DNA of 33,175 nt from Bacteroidales bacterium. GTDB lineage: Bacteria > Bacteroidota > Bacteroidia > Bacteroidales > VadinHA17. Shown piece by piece: positions 15,600 to 24,114 of the stretch; position 1 is the first letter of the stretch, and each line of letters starts with the position of its first letter. The stretch is from the NCBI GenBank assembly GCA_023251395.1, contig JAHEYW010000007.1, positions 1 to 33,175 of the forward strand, given 5' to 3'. A program made the translations under genes and the position numbers. The notes below the pieces were generated by a model that was not told the origin of the DNA, made no database searches, and saw only the letters and a program-made list of their open reading frames with translations.

Positions 15600-18500
15600 A
15601 TGAAAACACTTATTCTGTTTTTGATGATAGCTTCTGCTGGAGTATCTGTCTGGTCGCAGGTTCCACAGGGTTTCAATTACCAGGCAATAGCCCGGGATGC
15701 CTCAGGTAATCCTATTGCAAATGCCACAATTAAAGTAAAGCTTTCAATCCTGACTGACACGACAGGGTTTTATGCGTCTGGCGGAGGCACTTACATTTGG
15801 GAAGAAGAACAAACCAATGTAAAGACAAATGCATTTGGCCTCTTCACTATTGTCCTTGGTAATCCTTCAGCTACAAAAACTCAGGGATCAGCAACAAGTT
15901 TCAGCACAATCGACTGGAATGCAGCAACCCTGTATATCGGAACCAAAATTGCCAACCCAACTGATTATAAATATCTTGGAGGAGCGAAACTCTGGACTGT
16001 CCCATATTCAATGATAGCTGCCAAAGCTAACCAGGCAACAAACGCAACTAATGCATCTTATGCTACAAGTGCCGGGTCTGCAGCAAGTGCCACCAGTGCT
16101 ACCAACGCTGATTATGCAACTACCGCAGGATCTGCAACTTCTGCAACAACAGCAACTACCGCAACTACAGTAACCAATGGAGTATATACTACTGGTTCAT
16201 ATGCAAATCCCACCTGGATCTCCTCTCTGGCAGGGGCAAAAATAACAGGTACAGTACCCAGTGCAACAAGTGCCGGGACTGTGACAAATTGGGTATATAC
16301 CAATGGAACATATGCAGATCCTTCATGGATCACCTCACTTGCAGGAACAAAGATATCAGGTACTGTAAATAACGCTACCAATGCTACAAATGCTACGAAT
16401 GCTACGAATGCCACTACCGTGACAAATGGAGTATACACAAATGGAGTATATGCAGATCCTGCATGGATTACCTCCCTTGCAGGAACAAAGATATCAGGTA
16501 CTGTAAATAACGCTACCAATGCTACAAATGCTACGAATGCCACTACAGTTACAAATGGAGTATATTCTACCGGAGCATATGCAGATCCTACATGGATCAC
16601 TTACCTGGCTGGTACAAAAATTACAGGTACAGTTGCAAATGCAACAAATGCTTCTAATGCTACGACTGTTACAAACGGAGTATACACAACCGGTCTATAT
16701 ACTAATCCGACATGGATCAACTCCCTGGCGGGTTCAAAAATAACTGGAGCTGTTGCCAGCGTAACTAATGGTGTTTATACAACCGGCGCTTACGCCGATC
16801 CAGCTTGGATCACTTCCCTTGCTGGCAGCAAGATCACTGGTTCTGTTGCCAATGCAACTAATGCTGCAAATGCAACCCTTGCAGCTAATGCCACAAACGC
16901 TGATCATGCATTATTAGCCGATAGCGCCAAAGGTATTCAGAGAGGGTCAAAACTAACGGTCAGGGAAAGCACAACGGGAACATCGGATGCACTTTTTGAA
17001 GTAAAAAGGAAAGATGGACAGACTGTATTTGCTGTTTACCCTGATGCAGTAAATGTTTATATTCCACAAACTGCAAAAGGAACAAAGGGAGGATTTGCAA
17101 TTGGTGGTTTTGACGGGGCAAAAGCATCCCCACAGGATTATTTAAGGGTAACAGCAGATAGTGTCAGGATATATATTGATAAAACTCCGGAAAATTTAAA
17201 AGGTTCTACAAAAGGAGGTTTTGCAATCGGTGGCTTTGATGAATCTAAAGGAACTGTACAGGATCTATTAACAGTAAGTAATGACAGCATCAGAATGTAT
17301 ATTGATAAAAATCCTGCCCCCGGAAAAGGATCAACAAAGGGAGGATTTGCAATCGGGGAATTTGGTACTGCAAAAGCAGGTACATCTTTTTATATGAATA
17401 TGTCACCTGATAACTATTTTATAGGTGAAGGAAGCGGAAAGAATACAACGACTGGTCTTTATAACTCATTCATCGGATTTGAATCGGGAATTAGTAATAC
17501 TACAGGTGGAAATAATGCCTTTTTTGGATATCAGTCGGGTGATAAAAACATAACCGGGGATAACAACCTCTTTCTCGGGTATCAGAGCGGTTATTCAAAC
17601 ACGGCAGGAAGCCTTAACTCCTTTATTGGATATAAGGCAGGATACGCAAATACAACCGGAGCCCGCAATTCCTTTCTCGGTAGCTATACTGGAATAAATA
17701 ATATTTCCGGTTATGATAACACTTTCATCGGTTATGAAACAGGGAATTTAAATATATCCGGCTGGGAAAACACTTTTATAGGATCAAGGGCAGGATTTTC
17801 TAATACAACAGGAACAAACAACGTTTTTATTGGTACTACATCTGGCTATACCAATAATGTCGGGAATTACAATATACTTCTGGGTTACAGAGCCGGATAT
17901 AATAACCTTGGTGGAAATAATAACATTTTTCTCGGATATTTATCCGGATCATCGAACAATACCGGATCTTCAAATGTATTTCTGGGATCAAACTCAGGGG
18001 CAAGCAATACCACTGGCTATTATAACATATATATTGGAGAACAGGCCGGTTATTACAACACAAGCGCTGCTTATAATACTTATATAGGTTATAATACTGG
18101 AAAGGGTGCATCAGGTTCTACGGGGTATTTTAATGCATTCCTCGGATATGTTTCAGGCTTTTCGATAACATCAGGATATTCCAACGTATTTGTGGGACCC
18201 CGGACAGGGTATAAAAATACAACCGGTTATAGTAATGTCTTCATTGGCGACCAGTCTGGTTACAATAATATTAATGGAGCAAGTAACGTATTTATTGGAG
18301 ACCAGGTAGGATGGACTAATGGATCTGGAAATACTAATGTATTTATAGGCAATGAGGCAGGTTTTTCAAATAGCTCAGGTTATTCCAATATTTACATAGG
18401 TAACCTCGCAGGCAGGCAGAATTCAACAGGTTTCTATAACGTTTCGCTCGGATATTCTGCCGGATACACCTCAGCAGCATCCTATAATACTTTTCTGGGG

Positions 18501-21500
18501 TATTCCAGCGGATACTCAAACCTCGGGGGCAATTATAATACTTTTGTAGGGTTTCAGTCAGGTCTTTCAAATTCAAGCGGATCATCCAATGTATTCCTCG
18601 GACCCAGTTCAGGATACAGCAACACAACCGGTGGAAGCAATATCTTTATGGGTGATCAGGCTGGATATTTTAACAGCACTGCTTCATTCAATACATATAT
18701 TGGATACTATACCGGGAAAGGAGTTGGTACTGGTTATACCGGAAATTCAAACACCTTTCTGGGTTATAAATCAGGATTTGGTATAACAAATGGCAATTCC
18801 AATGTCTTTATTGGCCCAAATTCCGGGTTCTCAAACACCACCGGAACCAGTAATGTATTCATTGGAGATCAGGCGGGTAACATAAACAACGGAAACTATA
18901 ATGTTTTCATGGGTTTCCAGGCAGGCAGGTTAAATAATGACGGTCTGAACAATGTTTACATCGGCAACCGTGCAGGTGAATCTAACGTCTCAGGCGATAA
19001 TAATATCTATCTTGGCTACTTTGCCGGTAATGCCGGGACGAGTGGCGATTTCAACATTTTTATTGGTCCTTCCACTGCCTCTGTTGCTACTTCACCCGGG
19101 CTTTATAATGCATTTATTGGCTTTGAATCCGGGAAAAACAATACCGGTTCCAGCAATGTTTTCTTAGGTTATAAAACTGGCAATAATAATACCAGCGGTG
19201 CAAGTAATGTCTTTATTGGTGACCAGGCCGGCCTTTTCAATAACACAGCTTCATATAACACTTATATTGGATTTAATACAGGTAAGGGATCGTCAACCAC
19301 ATTTTCTGGAATTTTGAATACGTTTATGGGCTACACTTCAGGATCCTCAATAACCGATGGCAGCTCTAATGTATTTCTGGGATCCAGATCAGGATATTCC
19401 AATACATCCGGTAGCAACAACATTTTCCAGGGTGATTCTACAGGATATTTTAATAACACCGCTTCATATAATACTTACATAGGTTACAGTACCGGAAGGG
19501 GGACTTCAACTTCCTCCACAGGAAACTTAAATACTTTTCTGGGTTTCAGGTCAGGTCATAAAATTGCAAATGGATCATCAAATGTATTTATTGGACCAAA
19601 TTCAGGTTATGCAAACACAGGCGGAAGCAGCAATGTCTTTATAGGTGATCAGGCTGGGGCTAATAATTTAAGTGCCAGTTTTAACGTTTTTATGGGTTAT
19701 CTCGCAGGTAAGGCAAATTCGACCGGAACTAATAATTTATTCCTTGGCAACAGGGCAGGCGAACTGAATACCAGCGGAAACAACAATGTATATCTTGGAT
19801 ACCTGGCAGGCAATGCAGGTACGAACGGTACTTATAATGTATTTATCGGACCATCCGTTGCAGTTTCAACAACCGCTCCTGGTTCCTTCAATGCCTTCAT
19901 AGGATATAGTGCCGGTAGACTTAATACCGGTAATTATAATACATTCTTCGGATACACTTCGGGCTATAGCAATTCTTCAGGATCATCAAATGTTTTCATC
20001 GGACCAAACTCTGGCTACACAAATTCAACAGGAAGCTACAATGTTTTCATGGGTTATCAGACCGGAAAGCTGAATTTAACCGGAATAAATAATCTTTACC
20101 TCGGCAACCAGGCAGGTGAATCGAATTCTACGGGAAGCAACAATGTTTACCTTGGTTACCTGGCTGGCAATGCCGGCACAAGCGGTGACTATGATATCTT
20201 TATCGGATCGTCTGCAGCTTCTCTCGCAGCTTCGCCAGGGTCATATAATGCATTTATAGGTTTTGAATCGGGAAAAAGTAACACTGGTTCCAGTAATATC
20301 TTTCTTGGTTACAAAACAGGAAATACTAACAGTTCCGGAGCAAGCAATATCTTTATTGGCGACCAGGCTGGCTACTCCAATACAACGGCATCCTATAATA
20401 CTTTCATAGGGTATAACGCAGGAAAGACGAATTCGACTGGTACTTCAAATACTTTTCTGGGCAACCAGGCAGGACTCACTAATTCAACAGGTAACTATAA
20501 CGTCTTTATGGGTTATCAATCAGGCAGATTAAATAGTACAGGTGCAAATAACCTCTTTTTGGGAAACCAGGCTGGTGAAAACAATGATATTGGAAATAGC
20601 AATGTTTACCTGGGTTATTTTGCCGGGAATTATGCTACCAGCGGAAATTTTAACATATTCATTGGTCCATCTACGGGTGGTGGCTCAGTTAATCCAGGGT
20701 CGTATAATACATTTATGGGCTACGCATCCGGACTTTTAAATACAGCAAGTTTCAATACTTACCTGGGTTATGCTTCAGGCTTTAGCAATACCTCGGGTTT
20801 CTCAAATGTCTTTTTGGGTCCTAAAACAGGATTCTTAAATACAACCGGTAGTTATAATATTTTTGTTGGAGACTCCGCCGGATATAAGAATACAACAGGC
20901 GCTTCAAATATTTTTATCGGAAATCAGGCAGGACTTAACAGCACTATTGCCGGATACAATGTTATAGTAGGCTATTATGCCGGTAATCAGAATACAGACG
21001 GCAATAGTAATGTTTTTGTAGGAAACCAGGCCGGGGAAGCAAATACAGGTGGTGATTATAATGTTGCACTCGGATATAAGGCCGGGACTTCTTCCTCAAC
21101 AGGAAACTATAATACTTATCTGGGAACCAGTGCTGGTTATAATTCACTCTCTGGCAGCACGAACACCTATGTTGGATATGCAGCTGGATACAGCTCAACA
21201 GGCAGTGATAATGTATTTCTGGGGAATGCGGCAGGATATGCCGAAACAGGATCATCCAAGCTATATATTGATAATTCCAGCACACCTTCCCCGTTAATTT
21301 ATGGTGATTTTGGTTCAAATTACGTTGTTATTAGCGGGAATTCCGGTCAGTATACAAGTTACGGAAAGACTTTTTTTGTAAATGGTGATGCAGGAGGAAT
21401 GAGTGCATTTGCAAATGCAAGCGATGCAAGACTTAAGACAGATATCCATACCGTTGAAAATGCTCTAGATAAGGTCCTTGGATTAAGGGGGATAAATTTC

Positions 21501-21803
21501 AGATGGAAAGATAGCCTTAATCTAAAACATGAAACAAAGCTCGGATTTATTGCCCAGGAAGTAGAGAAGGTCTTACCAGAAGTTGTATCAAAGAGCGGGG
21601 ATACTTATATGATGGAATATGCCCCGGTAACAGCTCTTTTAGTAGAAGCTATGAAAGAACAACAGCTCCATATCAAATCCGTAGAAAATGAAAACCTGAA
21701 TCTTAAATCAACAAATGAAATGCTGACAAAGGATCTGGAGTTGCTGAAATCAAGAATCGAAAAACTTGAAAAATTTATGATCACCAAACAAGAGAATAAA
21801 TAA
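15600..21803 (+). CDS. Giant secreted repeat fibre protein with C-terminal S74 intramolecular chaperone domain
   Basis: The 2067-residue protein has a signal peptide, a Bacteroidetes N-domain (QVPQGFNYQAIARDASGNPI to about residue 140), a NAT/SAT low-complexity stretch with six TNGVYTTG-YADPxWITSLAG-type repeats (about 145-440), and three repeats of the KGGFAIGGFD type (about 490-600). About 75 repeats of 17 residues follow (about 605-1885; consensus SSNVFIGxxSGYxNTTG). The end is a Peptidase_S74 domain starting at SDARLKTDI (Ser1941, with Lys nearby) and LGFIAQEVEKVLPEVV, then a coiled coil. S74 domains trimerise phage tail fibres and bacterial fibres and cut themselves off at the Ser. I infer a trimeric extracellular adhesin or fibre. 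No type IX sorting domain was seen and no phage genes are nearby. The start is the ATG directly before the signal peptide. Confidence 0.9.
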   Translation: MKTLILFLMIASAGVSVWSQVPQGFNYQAIARDASGNPIANATIKVKLSILTDTTGFYASGGGTYIWEEEQTNVKTNAFGLFTIVLGNPSATKTQGSATSFSTIDWNAATLYIGTKIANPTDYKYLGGAKLWTVPYSMIAAKANQATNATNASYATSAGSAASATSATNADYATTAGSATSATTATTATTVTNGVYTTGSYANPTWISSLAGAKITGTVPSATSAGTVTNWVYTNGTYADPSWITSLAGTKISGTVNNATNATNATNATNATTVTNGVYTNGVYADPAWITSLAGTKISGTVNNATNATNATNATTVTNGVYSTGAYADPTWITYLAGTKITGTVANATNASNATTVTNGVYTTGLYTNPTWINSLAGSKITGAVASVTNGVYTTGAYADPAWITSLAGSKITGSVANATNAANATLAANATNADHALLADSAKGIQRGSKLTVRESTTGTSDALFEVKRKDGQTVFAVYPDAVNVYIPQTAKGTKGGFAIGGFDGAKASPQDYLRVTADSVRIYIDKTPENLKGSTKGGFAIGGFDESKGTVQDLLTVSNDSIRMYIDKNPAPGKGSTKGGFAIGEFGTAKAGTSFYMNMSPDNYFIGEGSGKNTTTGLYNSFIGFESGISNTTGGNNAFFGYQSGDKNITGDNNLFLGYQSGYSNTAGSLNSFIGYKAGYANTTGARNSFLGSYTGINNISGYDNTFIGYETGNLNISGWENTFIGSRAGFSNTTGTNNVFIGTTSGYTNNVGNYNILLGYRAGYNNLGGNNNIFLGYLSGSSNNTGSSNVFLGSNSGASNTTGYYNIYIGEQAGYYNTSAAYNTYIGYNTGKGASGSTGYFNAFLGYVSGFSITSGYSNVFVGPRTGYKNTTGYSNVFIGDQSGYNNINGASNVFIGDQVGWTNGSGNTNVFIGNEAGFSNSSGYSNIYIGNLAGRQNSTGFYNVSLGYSAGYTSAASYNTFLGYSSGYSNLGGNYNTFVGFQSGLSNSSGSSNVFLGPSSGYSNTTGGSNIFMGDQAGYFNSTASFNTYIGYYTGKGVGTGYTGNSNTFLGYKSGFGITNGNSNVFIGPNSGFSNTTGTSNVFIGDQAGNINNGNYNVFMGFQAGRLNNDGLNNVYIGNRAGESNVSGDNNIYLGYFAGNAGTSGDFNIFIGPSTASVATSPGLYNAFIGFESGKNNTGSSNVFLGYKTGNNNTSGASNVFIGDQAGLFNNTASYNTYIGFNTGKGSSTTFSGILNTFMGYTSGSSITDGSSNVFLGSRSGYSNTSGSNNIFQGDSTGYFNNTASYNTYIGYSTGRGTSTSSTGNLNTFLGFRSGHKIANGSSNVFIGPNSGYANTGGSSNVFIGDQAGANNLSASFNVFMGYLAGKANSTGTNNLFLGNRAGELNTSGNNNVYLGYLAGNAGTNGTYNVFIGPSVAVSTTAPGSFNAFIGYSAGRLNTGNYNTFFGYTSGYSNSSGSSNVFIGPNSGYTNSTGSYNVFMGYQTGKLNLTGINNLYLGNQAGESNSTGSNNVYLGYLAGNAGTSGDYDIFIGSSAASLAASPGSYNAFIGFESGKSNTGSSNIFLGYKTGNTNSSGASNIFIGDQAGYSNTTASYNTFIGYNAGKTNSTGTSNTFLGNQAGLTNSTGNYNVFMGYQSGRLNSTGANNLFLGNQAGENNDIGNSNVYLGYFAGNYATSGNFNIFIGPSTGGGSVNPGSYNTFMGYASGLLNTASFNTYLGYASGFSNTSGFSNVFLGPKTGFLNTTGSYNIFVGDSAGYKNTTGASNIFIGNQAGLNSTIAGYNVIVGYYAGNQNTDGNSNVFVGNQAGEANTGGDYNVALGYKAGTSSSTGNYNTYLGTSAGYNSLSGSTNTYVGYAAGYSSTGSDNVFLGNAAGYAETGSSKLYIDNSSTPSPLIYGDFGSNYVVISGNSGQYTSYGKTFFVNGDAGGMSAFANASDARLKTDIHTVENALDKVLGLRGINFRWKDSLNLKHETKLGFIAQEVEKVLPEVVSKSGDTYMMEYAPVTALLVEAMKEQQLHIKSVENENLNLKSTNEMLTKDLELLKSRIEKLEKFMITKQENK
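16020..16930 (+). repeat. NAT low-complexity and TNGVYTTG-type coding repeats in the fibre gene
   Basis: Six copies of a roughly 25-46-codon repeat (TNGVY...PxWITSLAGxKITGTV) are separated by Asn-Ala-Thr runs. The copies around 16338-16402 and 16476-16540 share over 60 identical bases at a period of 138. The 9-base NAT unit occurs five times in the first (near 16373-16414) and four times in the second (near 16511-16545). Changes by this unit keep the frame. Confidence 0.8.
17424..21250 (+). repeat. About 75 tandem 17-residue fibre repeats (51-bp period)
   Basis: Reading the translation unit by unit gives about 75 copies of a 17-residue motif with aromatic-hydrophobic-Gly, then S/A-G, then N-T/S-T/S-G. 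Some units are 16 or 18-20 residues. Larger modules recur: a MG-QAG-RLN / NNLxLGNxAGExN / NNVYLGYLAGNAGTSG / IFIGPS...SPG block appears four times (near 18891, 19677, 20035 and 20491), so expansion occurred by both unit and multi-unit duplication. Confidence 0.88.
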
Positions 21804-21968
21804 CATAGCTGGCAGGATATCACCGTGATCGTCATGTTTGTAATACTTAATAAAATCTCGGAAAAGCATGCCTGTTTCTTTAAAACATTAATTTTTTCAA
21901 CAATATCATTTACATATCAATATATTCTGAAAATTGTTAGTATATTTAGATACTAAATAATCTTCTTC

Positions 21969-22030
21969 ATAGGTTGTTAGGGTTTTAAGAGGTATGAGGG
22001 CTGTCTTCGGATATGACAGCCCTTTTTTTT
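21969..22030 (+). ncRNA. Possible short leader or sRNA with shared ATAGGTT...GGTATGAGG motif (copy A)
   Basis: The block ATAGGTTGTTAGGG, a short spacer and GGTATGAGG precede a strong terminator. A matching block occurs on the other strand at about 23985-24050. Both copies lie 40-50 bases before a gene on the same strand. It could be a terminated leader (attenuator), a small RNA, or simply a common terminator context; no function is shown by the sequence. Confidence 0.35.
21998..22030 (+). terminator. Rho-independent terminator after the fibre gene and upstream of ung
   Basis: GGGCTGTC (21998-22005) pairs with GACAGCCC (22015-22022) around a 9-base loop, followed by eight T. It lies 195 bases after the fibre stop and 45 bases before the ung start. 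The bases before it (about 21969-21997, ATAGGTTGTTAGGG and GGTATGAGG) resemble the leader of the second terminator near 23998. Confidence 0.85.
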
Positions 22031-22075
22031 GCATAAAAAATCTTATATTAACATCAAAATGGTAAGTATAAAACA

Positions 22076-22741
22076 ATGGAAGTTAAGATAGAGAGTAGCT
22101 GGAAGATAAGATTAGATGAAGAATTTCAAAAGGATTATTTTATAAAGCTGGCAGAATATATTAAAGAGGAATATAGAACATAAACAGTTTTCCCCCCAGG
22201 GCTTCTTATTTTTAATGCATTTGACCTCTGCCCTTTCGATAAGGTAAAAGCTGTCATAATCGGCCAGGATCCTTATCATGGACCGGGCCAGGCCCATGGT
22301 CTTTGTTTCTCTGTCCGGGAAGGAGTTGAATACCCGCCAAGTCTTAAAAACATTTTTAAGGAAATTGAAAGCGATATTGGTCTGAAGCCCTATCCATCCG
22401 GTAATCTTGACAGATGGGCAAAACAAGGTGTCCTTCTGCTTAACGCTACACTGACTGTCAGGGAACACCAGGCAGGTTCTCATCAACGTAAAGGGTGGGA
22501 GGAATTTACAGACCAGACGATCAATATTCTAAACAGGGAAAAGAGTAATCTGGTATTTTTCCTTTGGGGTAATTACGCTCAACAAAAGGGTGCAACAATT
22601 GATGAAACCAGGCACATGGTACTCAGATCCGTGCACCCATCTCCCCTGTCAGCGTCAAGAGGCTTTTTTGGAAACAAACATTTCAGCAGATGCAATGATT
22701 ATCTGAAACAGAATGGCATTGAAACTATCGATTGGCGATAA
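22076..22741 (+). pseudogene. ung: Uracil-DNA glycosylase gene interrupted by one in-frame TAA
   Basis: The frame from ATG 22076 reads MEVKIESSWKIRL...YIKEEYRT, then TAA at 22181-22183, then continues in the same frame to 22741 as [20 protein letters not shown] and onward. The 221-codon length, the catalytic [14 protein letters not shown] (Asp65), [10 protein letters not shown] and [17 protein letters not shown] (His187) are all those of family 1 uracil-DNA glycosylase, which removes uracil from DNA. Only codon 36 is a stop; relatives usually have Lys or another residue there, so AAA to TAA would be a single change. No suitable ATG was seen soon after the stop. It may be a recent null mutation or a sequencing error. 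The gene starts 45 bases after a terminator. Confidence 0.88.
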
Positions 22742-22771
22742 ACACCTGTAAAATTTCGAATAATGGGCTGA

Positions 22772-23947
22772 TTAATCCCCCTTTGCCAATGCAGTCATAA
22801 TGGTAGATTCCAATTCATTATATTCCTCGAATCCTACTGACAGCCTTATCATACCAGGCTCAGGGTACTTTGCCCCCCAGACCGATTCAACAGGCATTAG
22901 TATTGTATGCGGATCGCCAAGTGTTGGAATAAGCATTATCTTTTCAGAAACATTTTTTATAAACAGATCCCTCCTTTTTCTTTTCTCCACAGGATCTTTT
23001 CCTGCAAGATCAAATGTTATCATAGCACCATATCCATTGTTACCGAAAATCTCTTTTGCCTCCTGATATGTTTCATGCTGAACAAGGCCAGGGAAATAAA
23101 CTCTGGCAACAGTTTTATATCTGTTGAGCATTAACGCAATCCTGGCTGCATTCTCACATTGACGTGAGAATCGGAGATCAAAGCTCATAATCTGCGTCTG
23201 AAGCCGGTATGCATCATCCGGAGAGATGAGATGCCCTACAGATTTCCTGTATTCAATGGCACTTTTCATAAGGCCCTTATCATTACCACTGATCACTCCG
23301 GCAGTAATATTTCCATGACCAGCAAAGTATTTGGTCGCACTATGAACCACTATATCAGCTCCATGTTCAAGCGGCCTGAAAAGTTTTGGTGTTGCAAAAG
23401 TATTATCAACAATAACCCTGGATCCGTAACGTTTTGCTATTTCAGCAACTTTTGGAACATTTACCACAATTAATAAGGGGTTCGAAATCGTTTCAATATA
23501 TACGAATTCTGGTTTGAGGGCTTTCATTAATACCTCAAATTCAGTAAGATCATACCTGCCGTTAACCGGACTGAAAGTCTGTATATCAAGCCCTCTTCGT
23601 TTCTTAAGTACAATTTCGGAATAAGAAATTGTGCCACCATATATCTCGGTGAAAAAAAGCCAGGGTTTTGTTTGTGATCCGTTTTGAAATAAAGACACTG
23701 CGGTATCTATTGCAGACATGCCTGATTGAGTAAGGATTGACCACCTGCATTTTTCCAGTTTCATTATCTCTTCTTCTGCAGATATAACAGTTGGATTACG
23801 GTACCTTGAATAGATATAAATATCGGGTTCTCTTTCATTCAGAGATTCACTTTTAAATGCATTAGCTGTTGTTTCAGCATCATATAATTCAAACCCTGAT
23901 TCTCTGTAAATGGGCACCCTGGCGCTGTTAATCACTTTTCGTTTCAT
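22772..23947 (-). CDS. Cys/Met metabolism PLP-dependent enzyme (trans-sulfuration family)
   Basis: The 391-residue protein belongs to the cystathionine gamma-synthase/gamma-lyase/methionine gamma-lyase group. Landmarks are IYSRYRNPTVISAEEEIMKLE near the N-terminus, the SGMSAIDTAV loop, VIVDNTFATPKLFRPLEHGAD, the PLP-lysine motif SATKYFAGHGN, and the C-terminal MIRLSVGFEE. Cytosolic members make or break C-S bonds in methionine, cysteine and homocysteine metabolism. The exact reaction cannot be settled from motifs alone. The start ATG at 23947 gives the full family length. It stands alone on the minus strand: ung converges on it downstream, and a terminator-like hairpin lies about 50 bases upstream, which may be an attenuator. 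Confidence 0.9.
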   Translation of the reverse strand: MKRKVINSARVPIYRESGFELYDAETTANAFKSESLNEREPDIYIYSRYRNPTVISAEEEIMKLEKCRWSILTQSGMSAIDTAVSLFQNGSQTKPWLFFTEIYGGTISYSEIVLKKRRGLDIQTFSPVNGRYDLTEFEVLMKALKPEFVYIETISNPLLIVVNVPKVAEIAKRYGSRVIVDNTFATPKLFRPLEHGADIVVHSATKYFAGHGNITAGVISGNDKGLMKSAIEYRKSVGHLISPDDAYRLQTQIMSFDLRFSRQCENAARIALMLNRYKTVARVYFPGLVQHETYQEAKEIFGNNGYGAMITFDLAGKDPVEKRKRRDLFIKNVSEKIMLIPTLGDPHTILMPVESVWGAKYPEPGMIRLSVGFEEYNELESTIMTALAKGD

Positions 23948-23984
23948 AATTCATCTTATTGATCACAAATAAGGTATCAAGTTA

Positions 23985-24013
23985 TAAAAAAAAGTAAGAG
24001 GCCTTATGGCCTC
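23985..24013 (-). terminator. Terminator-like hairpin in the 5' region of the PLP enzyme gene
   Basis: Read on the minus strand, GAGGCC-ATAA-GGCCTC (24013 to 23998) is followed by TTAC and eight T. It ends about 38 bases before the ATG of the PLP enzyme. A separate terminator already serves the upstream lipoprotein gene, so this one may act on its own short RNA or as an attenuator. Confidence 0.65.
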
Positions 24014-24050
24014 ATACCCTAACCTTAACTAACCTATACAAAAAAGCAAA
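23985..24050 (-). ncRNA. Possible short leader or sRNA with shared ATAGGTT...GGTATGAGG motif (copy B)
   Basis: On the minus strand the sequence ATAGGTTAGTTAAGG, then TTA and GGGTATGAGG, runs straight into the GAGGCC hairpin and its T-run. It matches the block before the terminator near 21998 except for short insertions. TGATTTTG lies just upstream and is one base off TAnnTTTG, so a start near the ATAGGTT block is conceivable. Function is unproven. Confidence 0.35.
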
Positions 24051-24069
24051 ATCACTGTATAAATAAAAC

Positions 24070-24097
24070 AAACGCCGGACAATAATGTTCGGCGTTT
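24070..24097 (-). terminator. Terminator hairpin after the lipoprotein gene
   Basis: AAACGCCGGAC (24070-24080) and GTTCGGCGTTT (24087-24097) are inverted with one mismatch around a 6-base loop. On the minus strand a T-rich tract (TGTTTTATTT) follows. It lies 18 bases after the lipoprotein stop. Confidence 0.75.
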
Positions 24098-24114
24098 GAT
24101 ATGAATCTTTGACT

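Noticed and set aside
16112-16600. 162-residue minus-strand frame opposite the NAT repeats
   Set aside because: It is the mirror of a repetitive coding sequence (Val/Ala/Phe repeats) and has no independent support.
16020-16930. CRISPR-like array in the fibre gene
   Set aside because: The repeats are in frame, diverged and code for a regular protein pattern without unique spacers.
15600-21803. Prophage tail-fibre locus
   Set aside because: The S74 domain suggests it, but there is a signal peptide and no capsid, tail, integrase or lysis gene in the flanks.
14744-22741. Alternative genetic code or stop-codon recoding, because both the fibre paralogue and ung contain in-frame stops
   Set aside because: TAA and TGA both end normal genes elsewhere in the window (for example 997-999 and 5605-5607), and one lesion fits a single Gly to stop change, so independent nonsense mutations are simpler.
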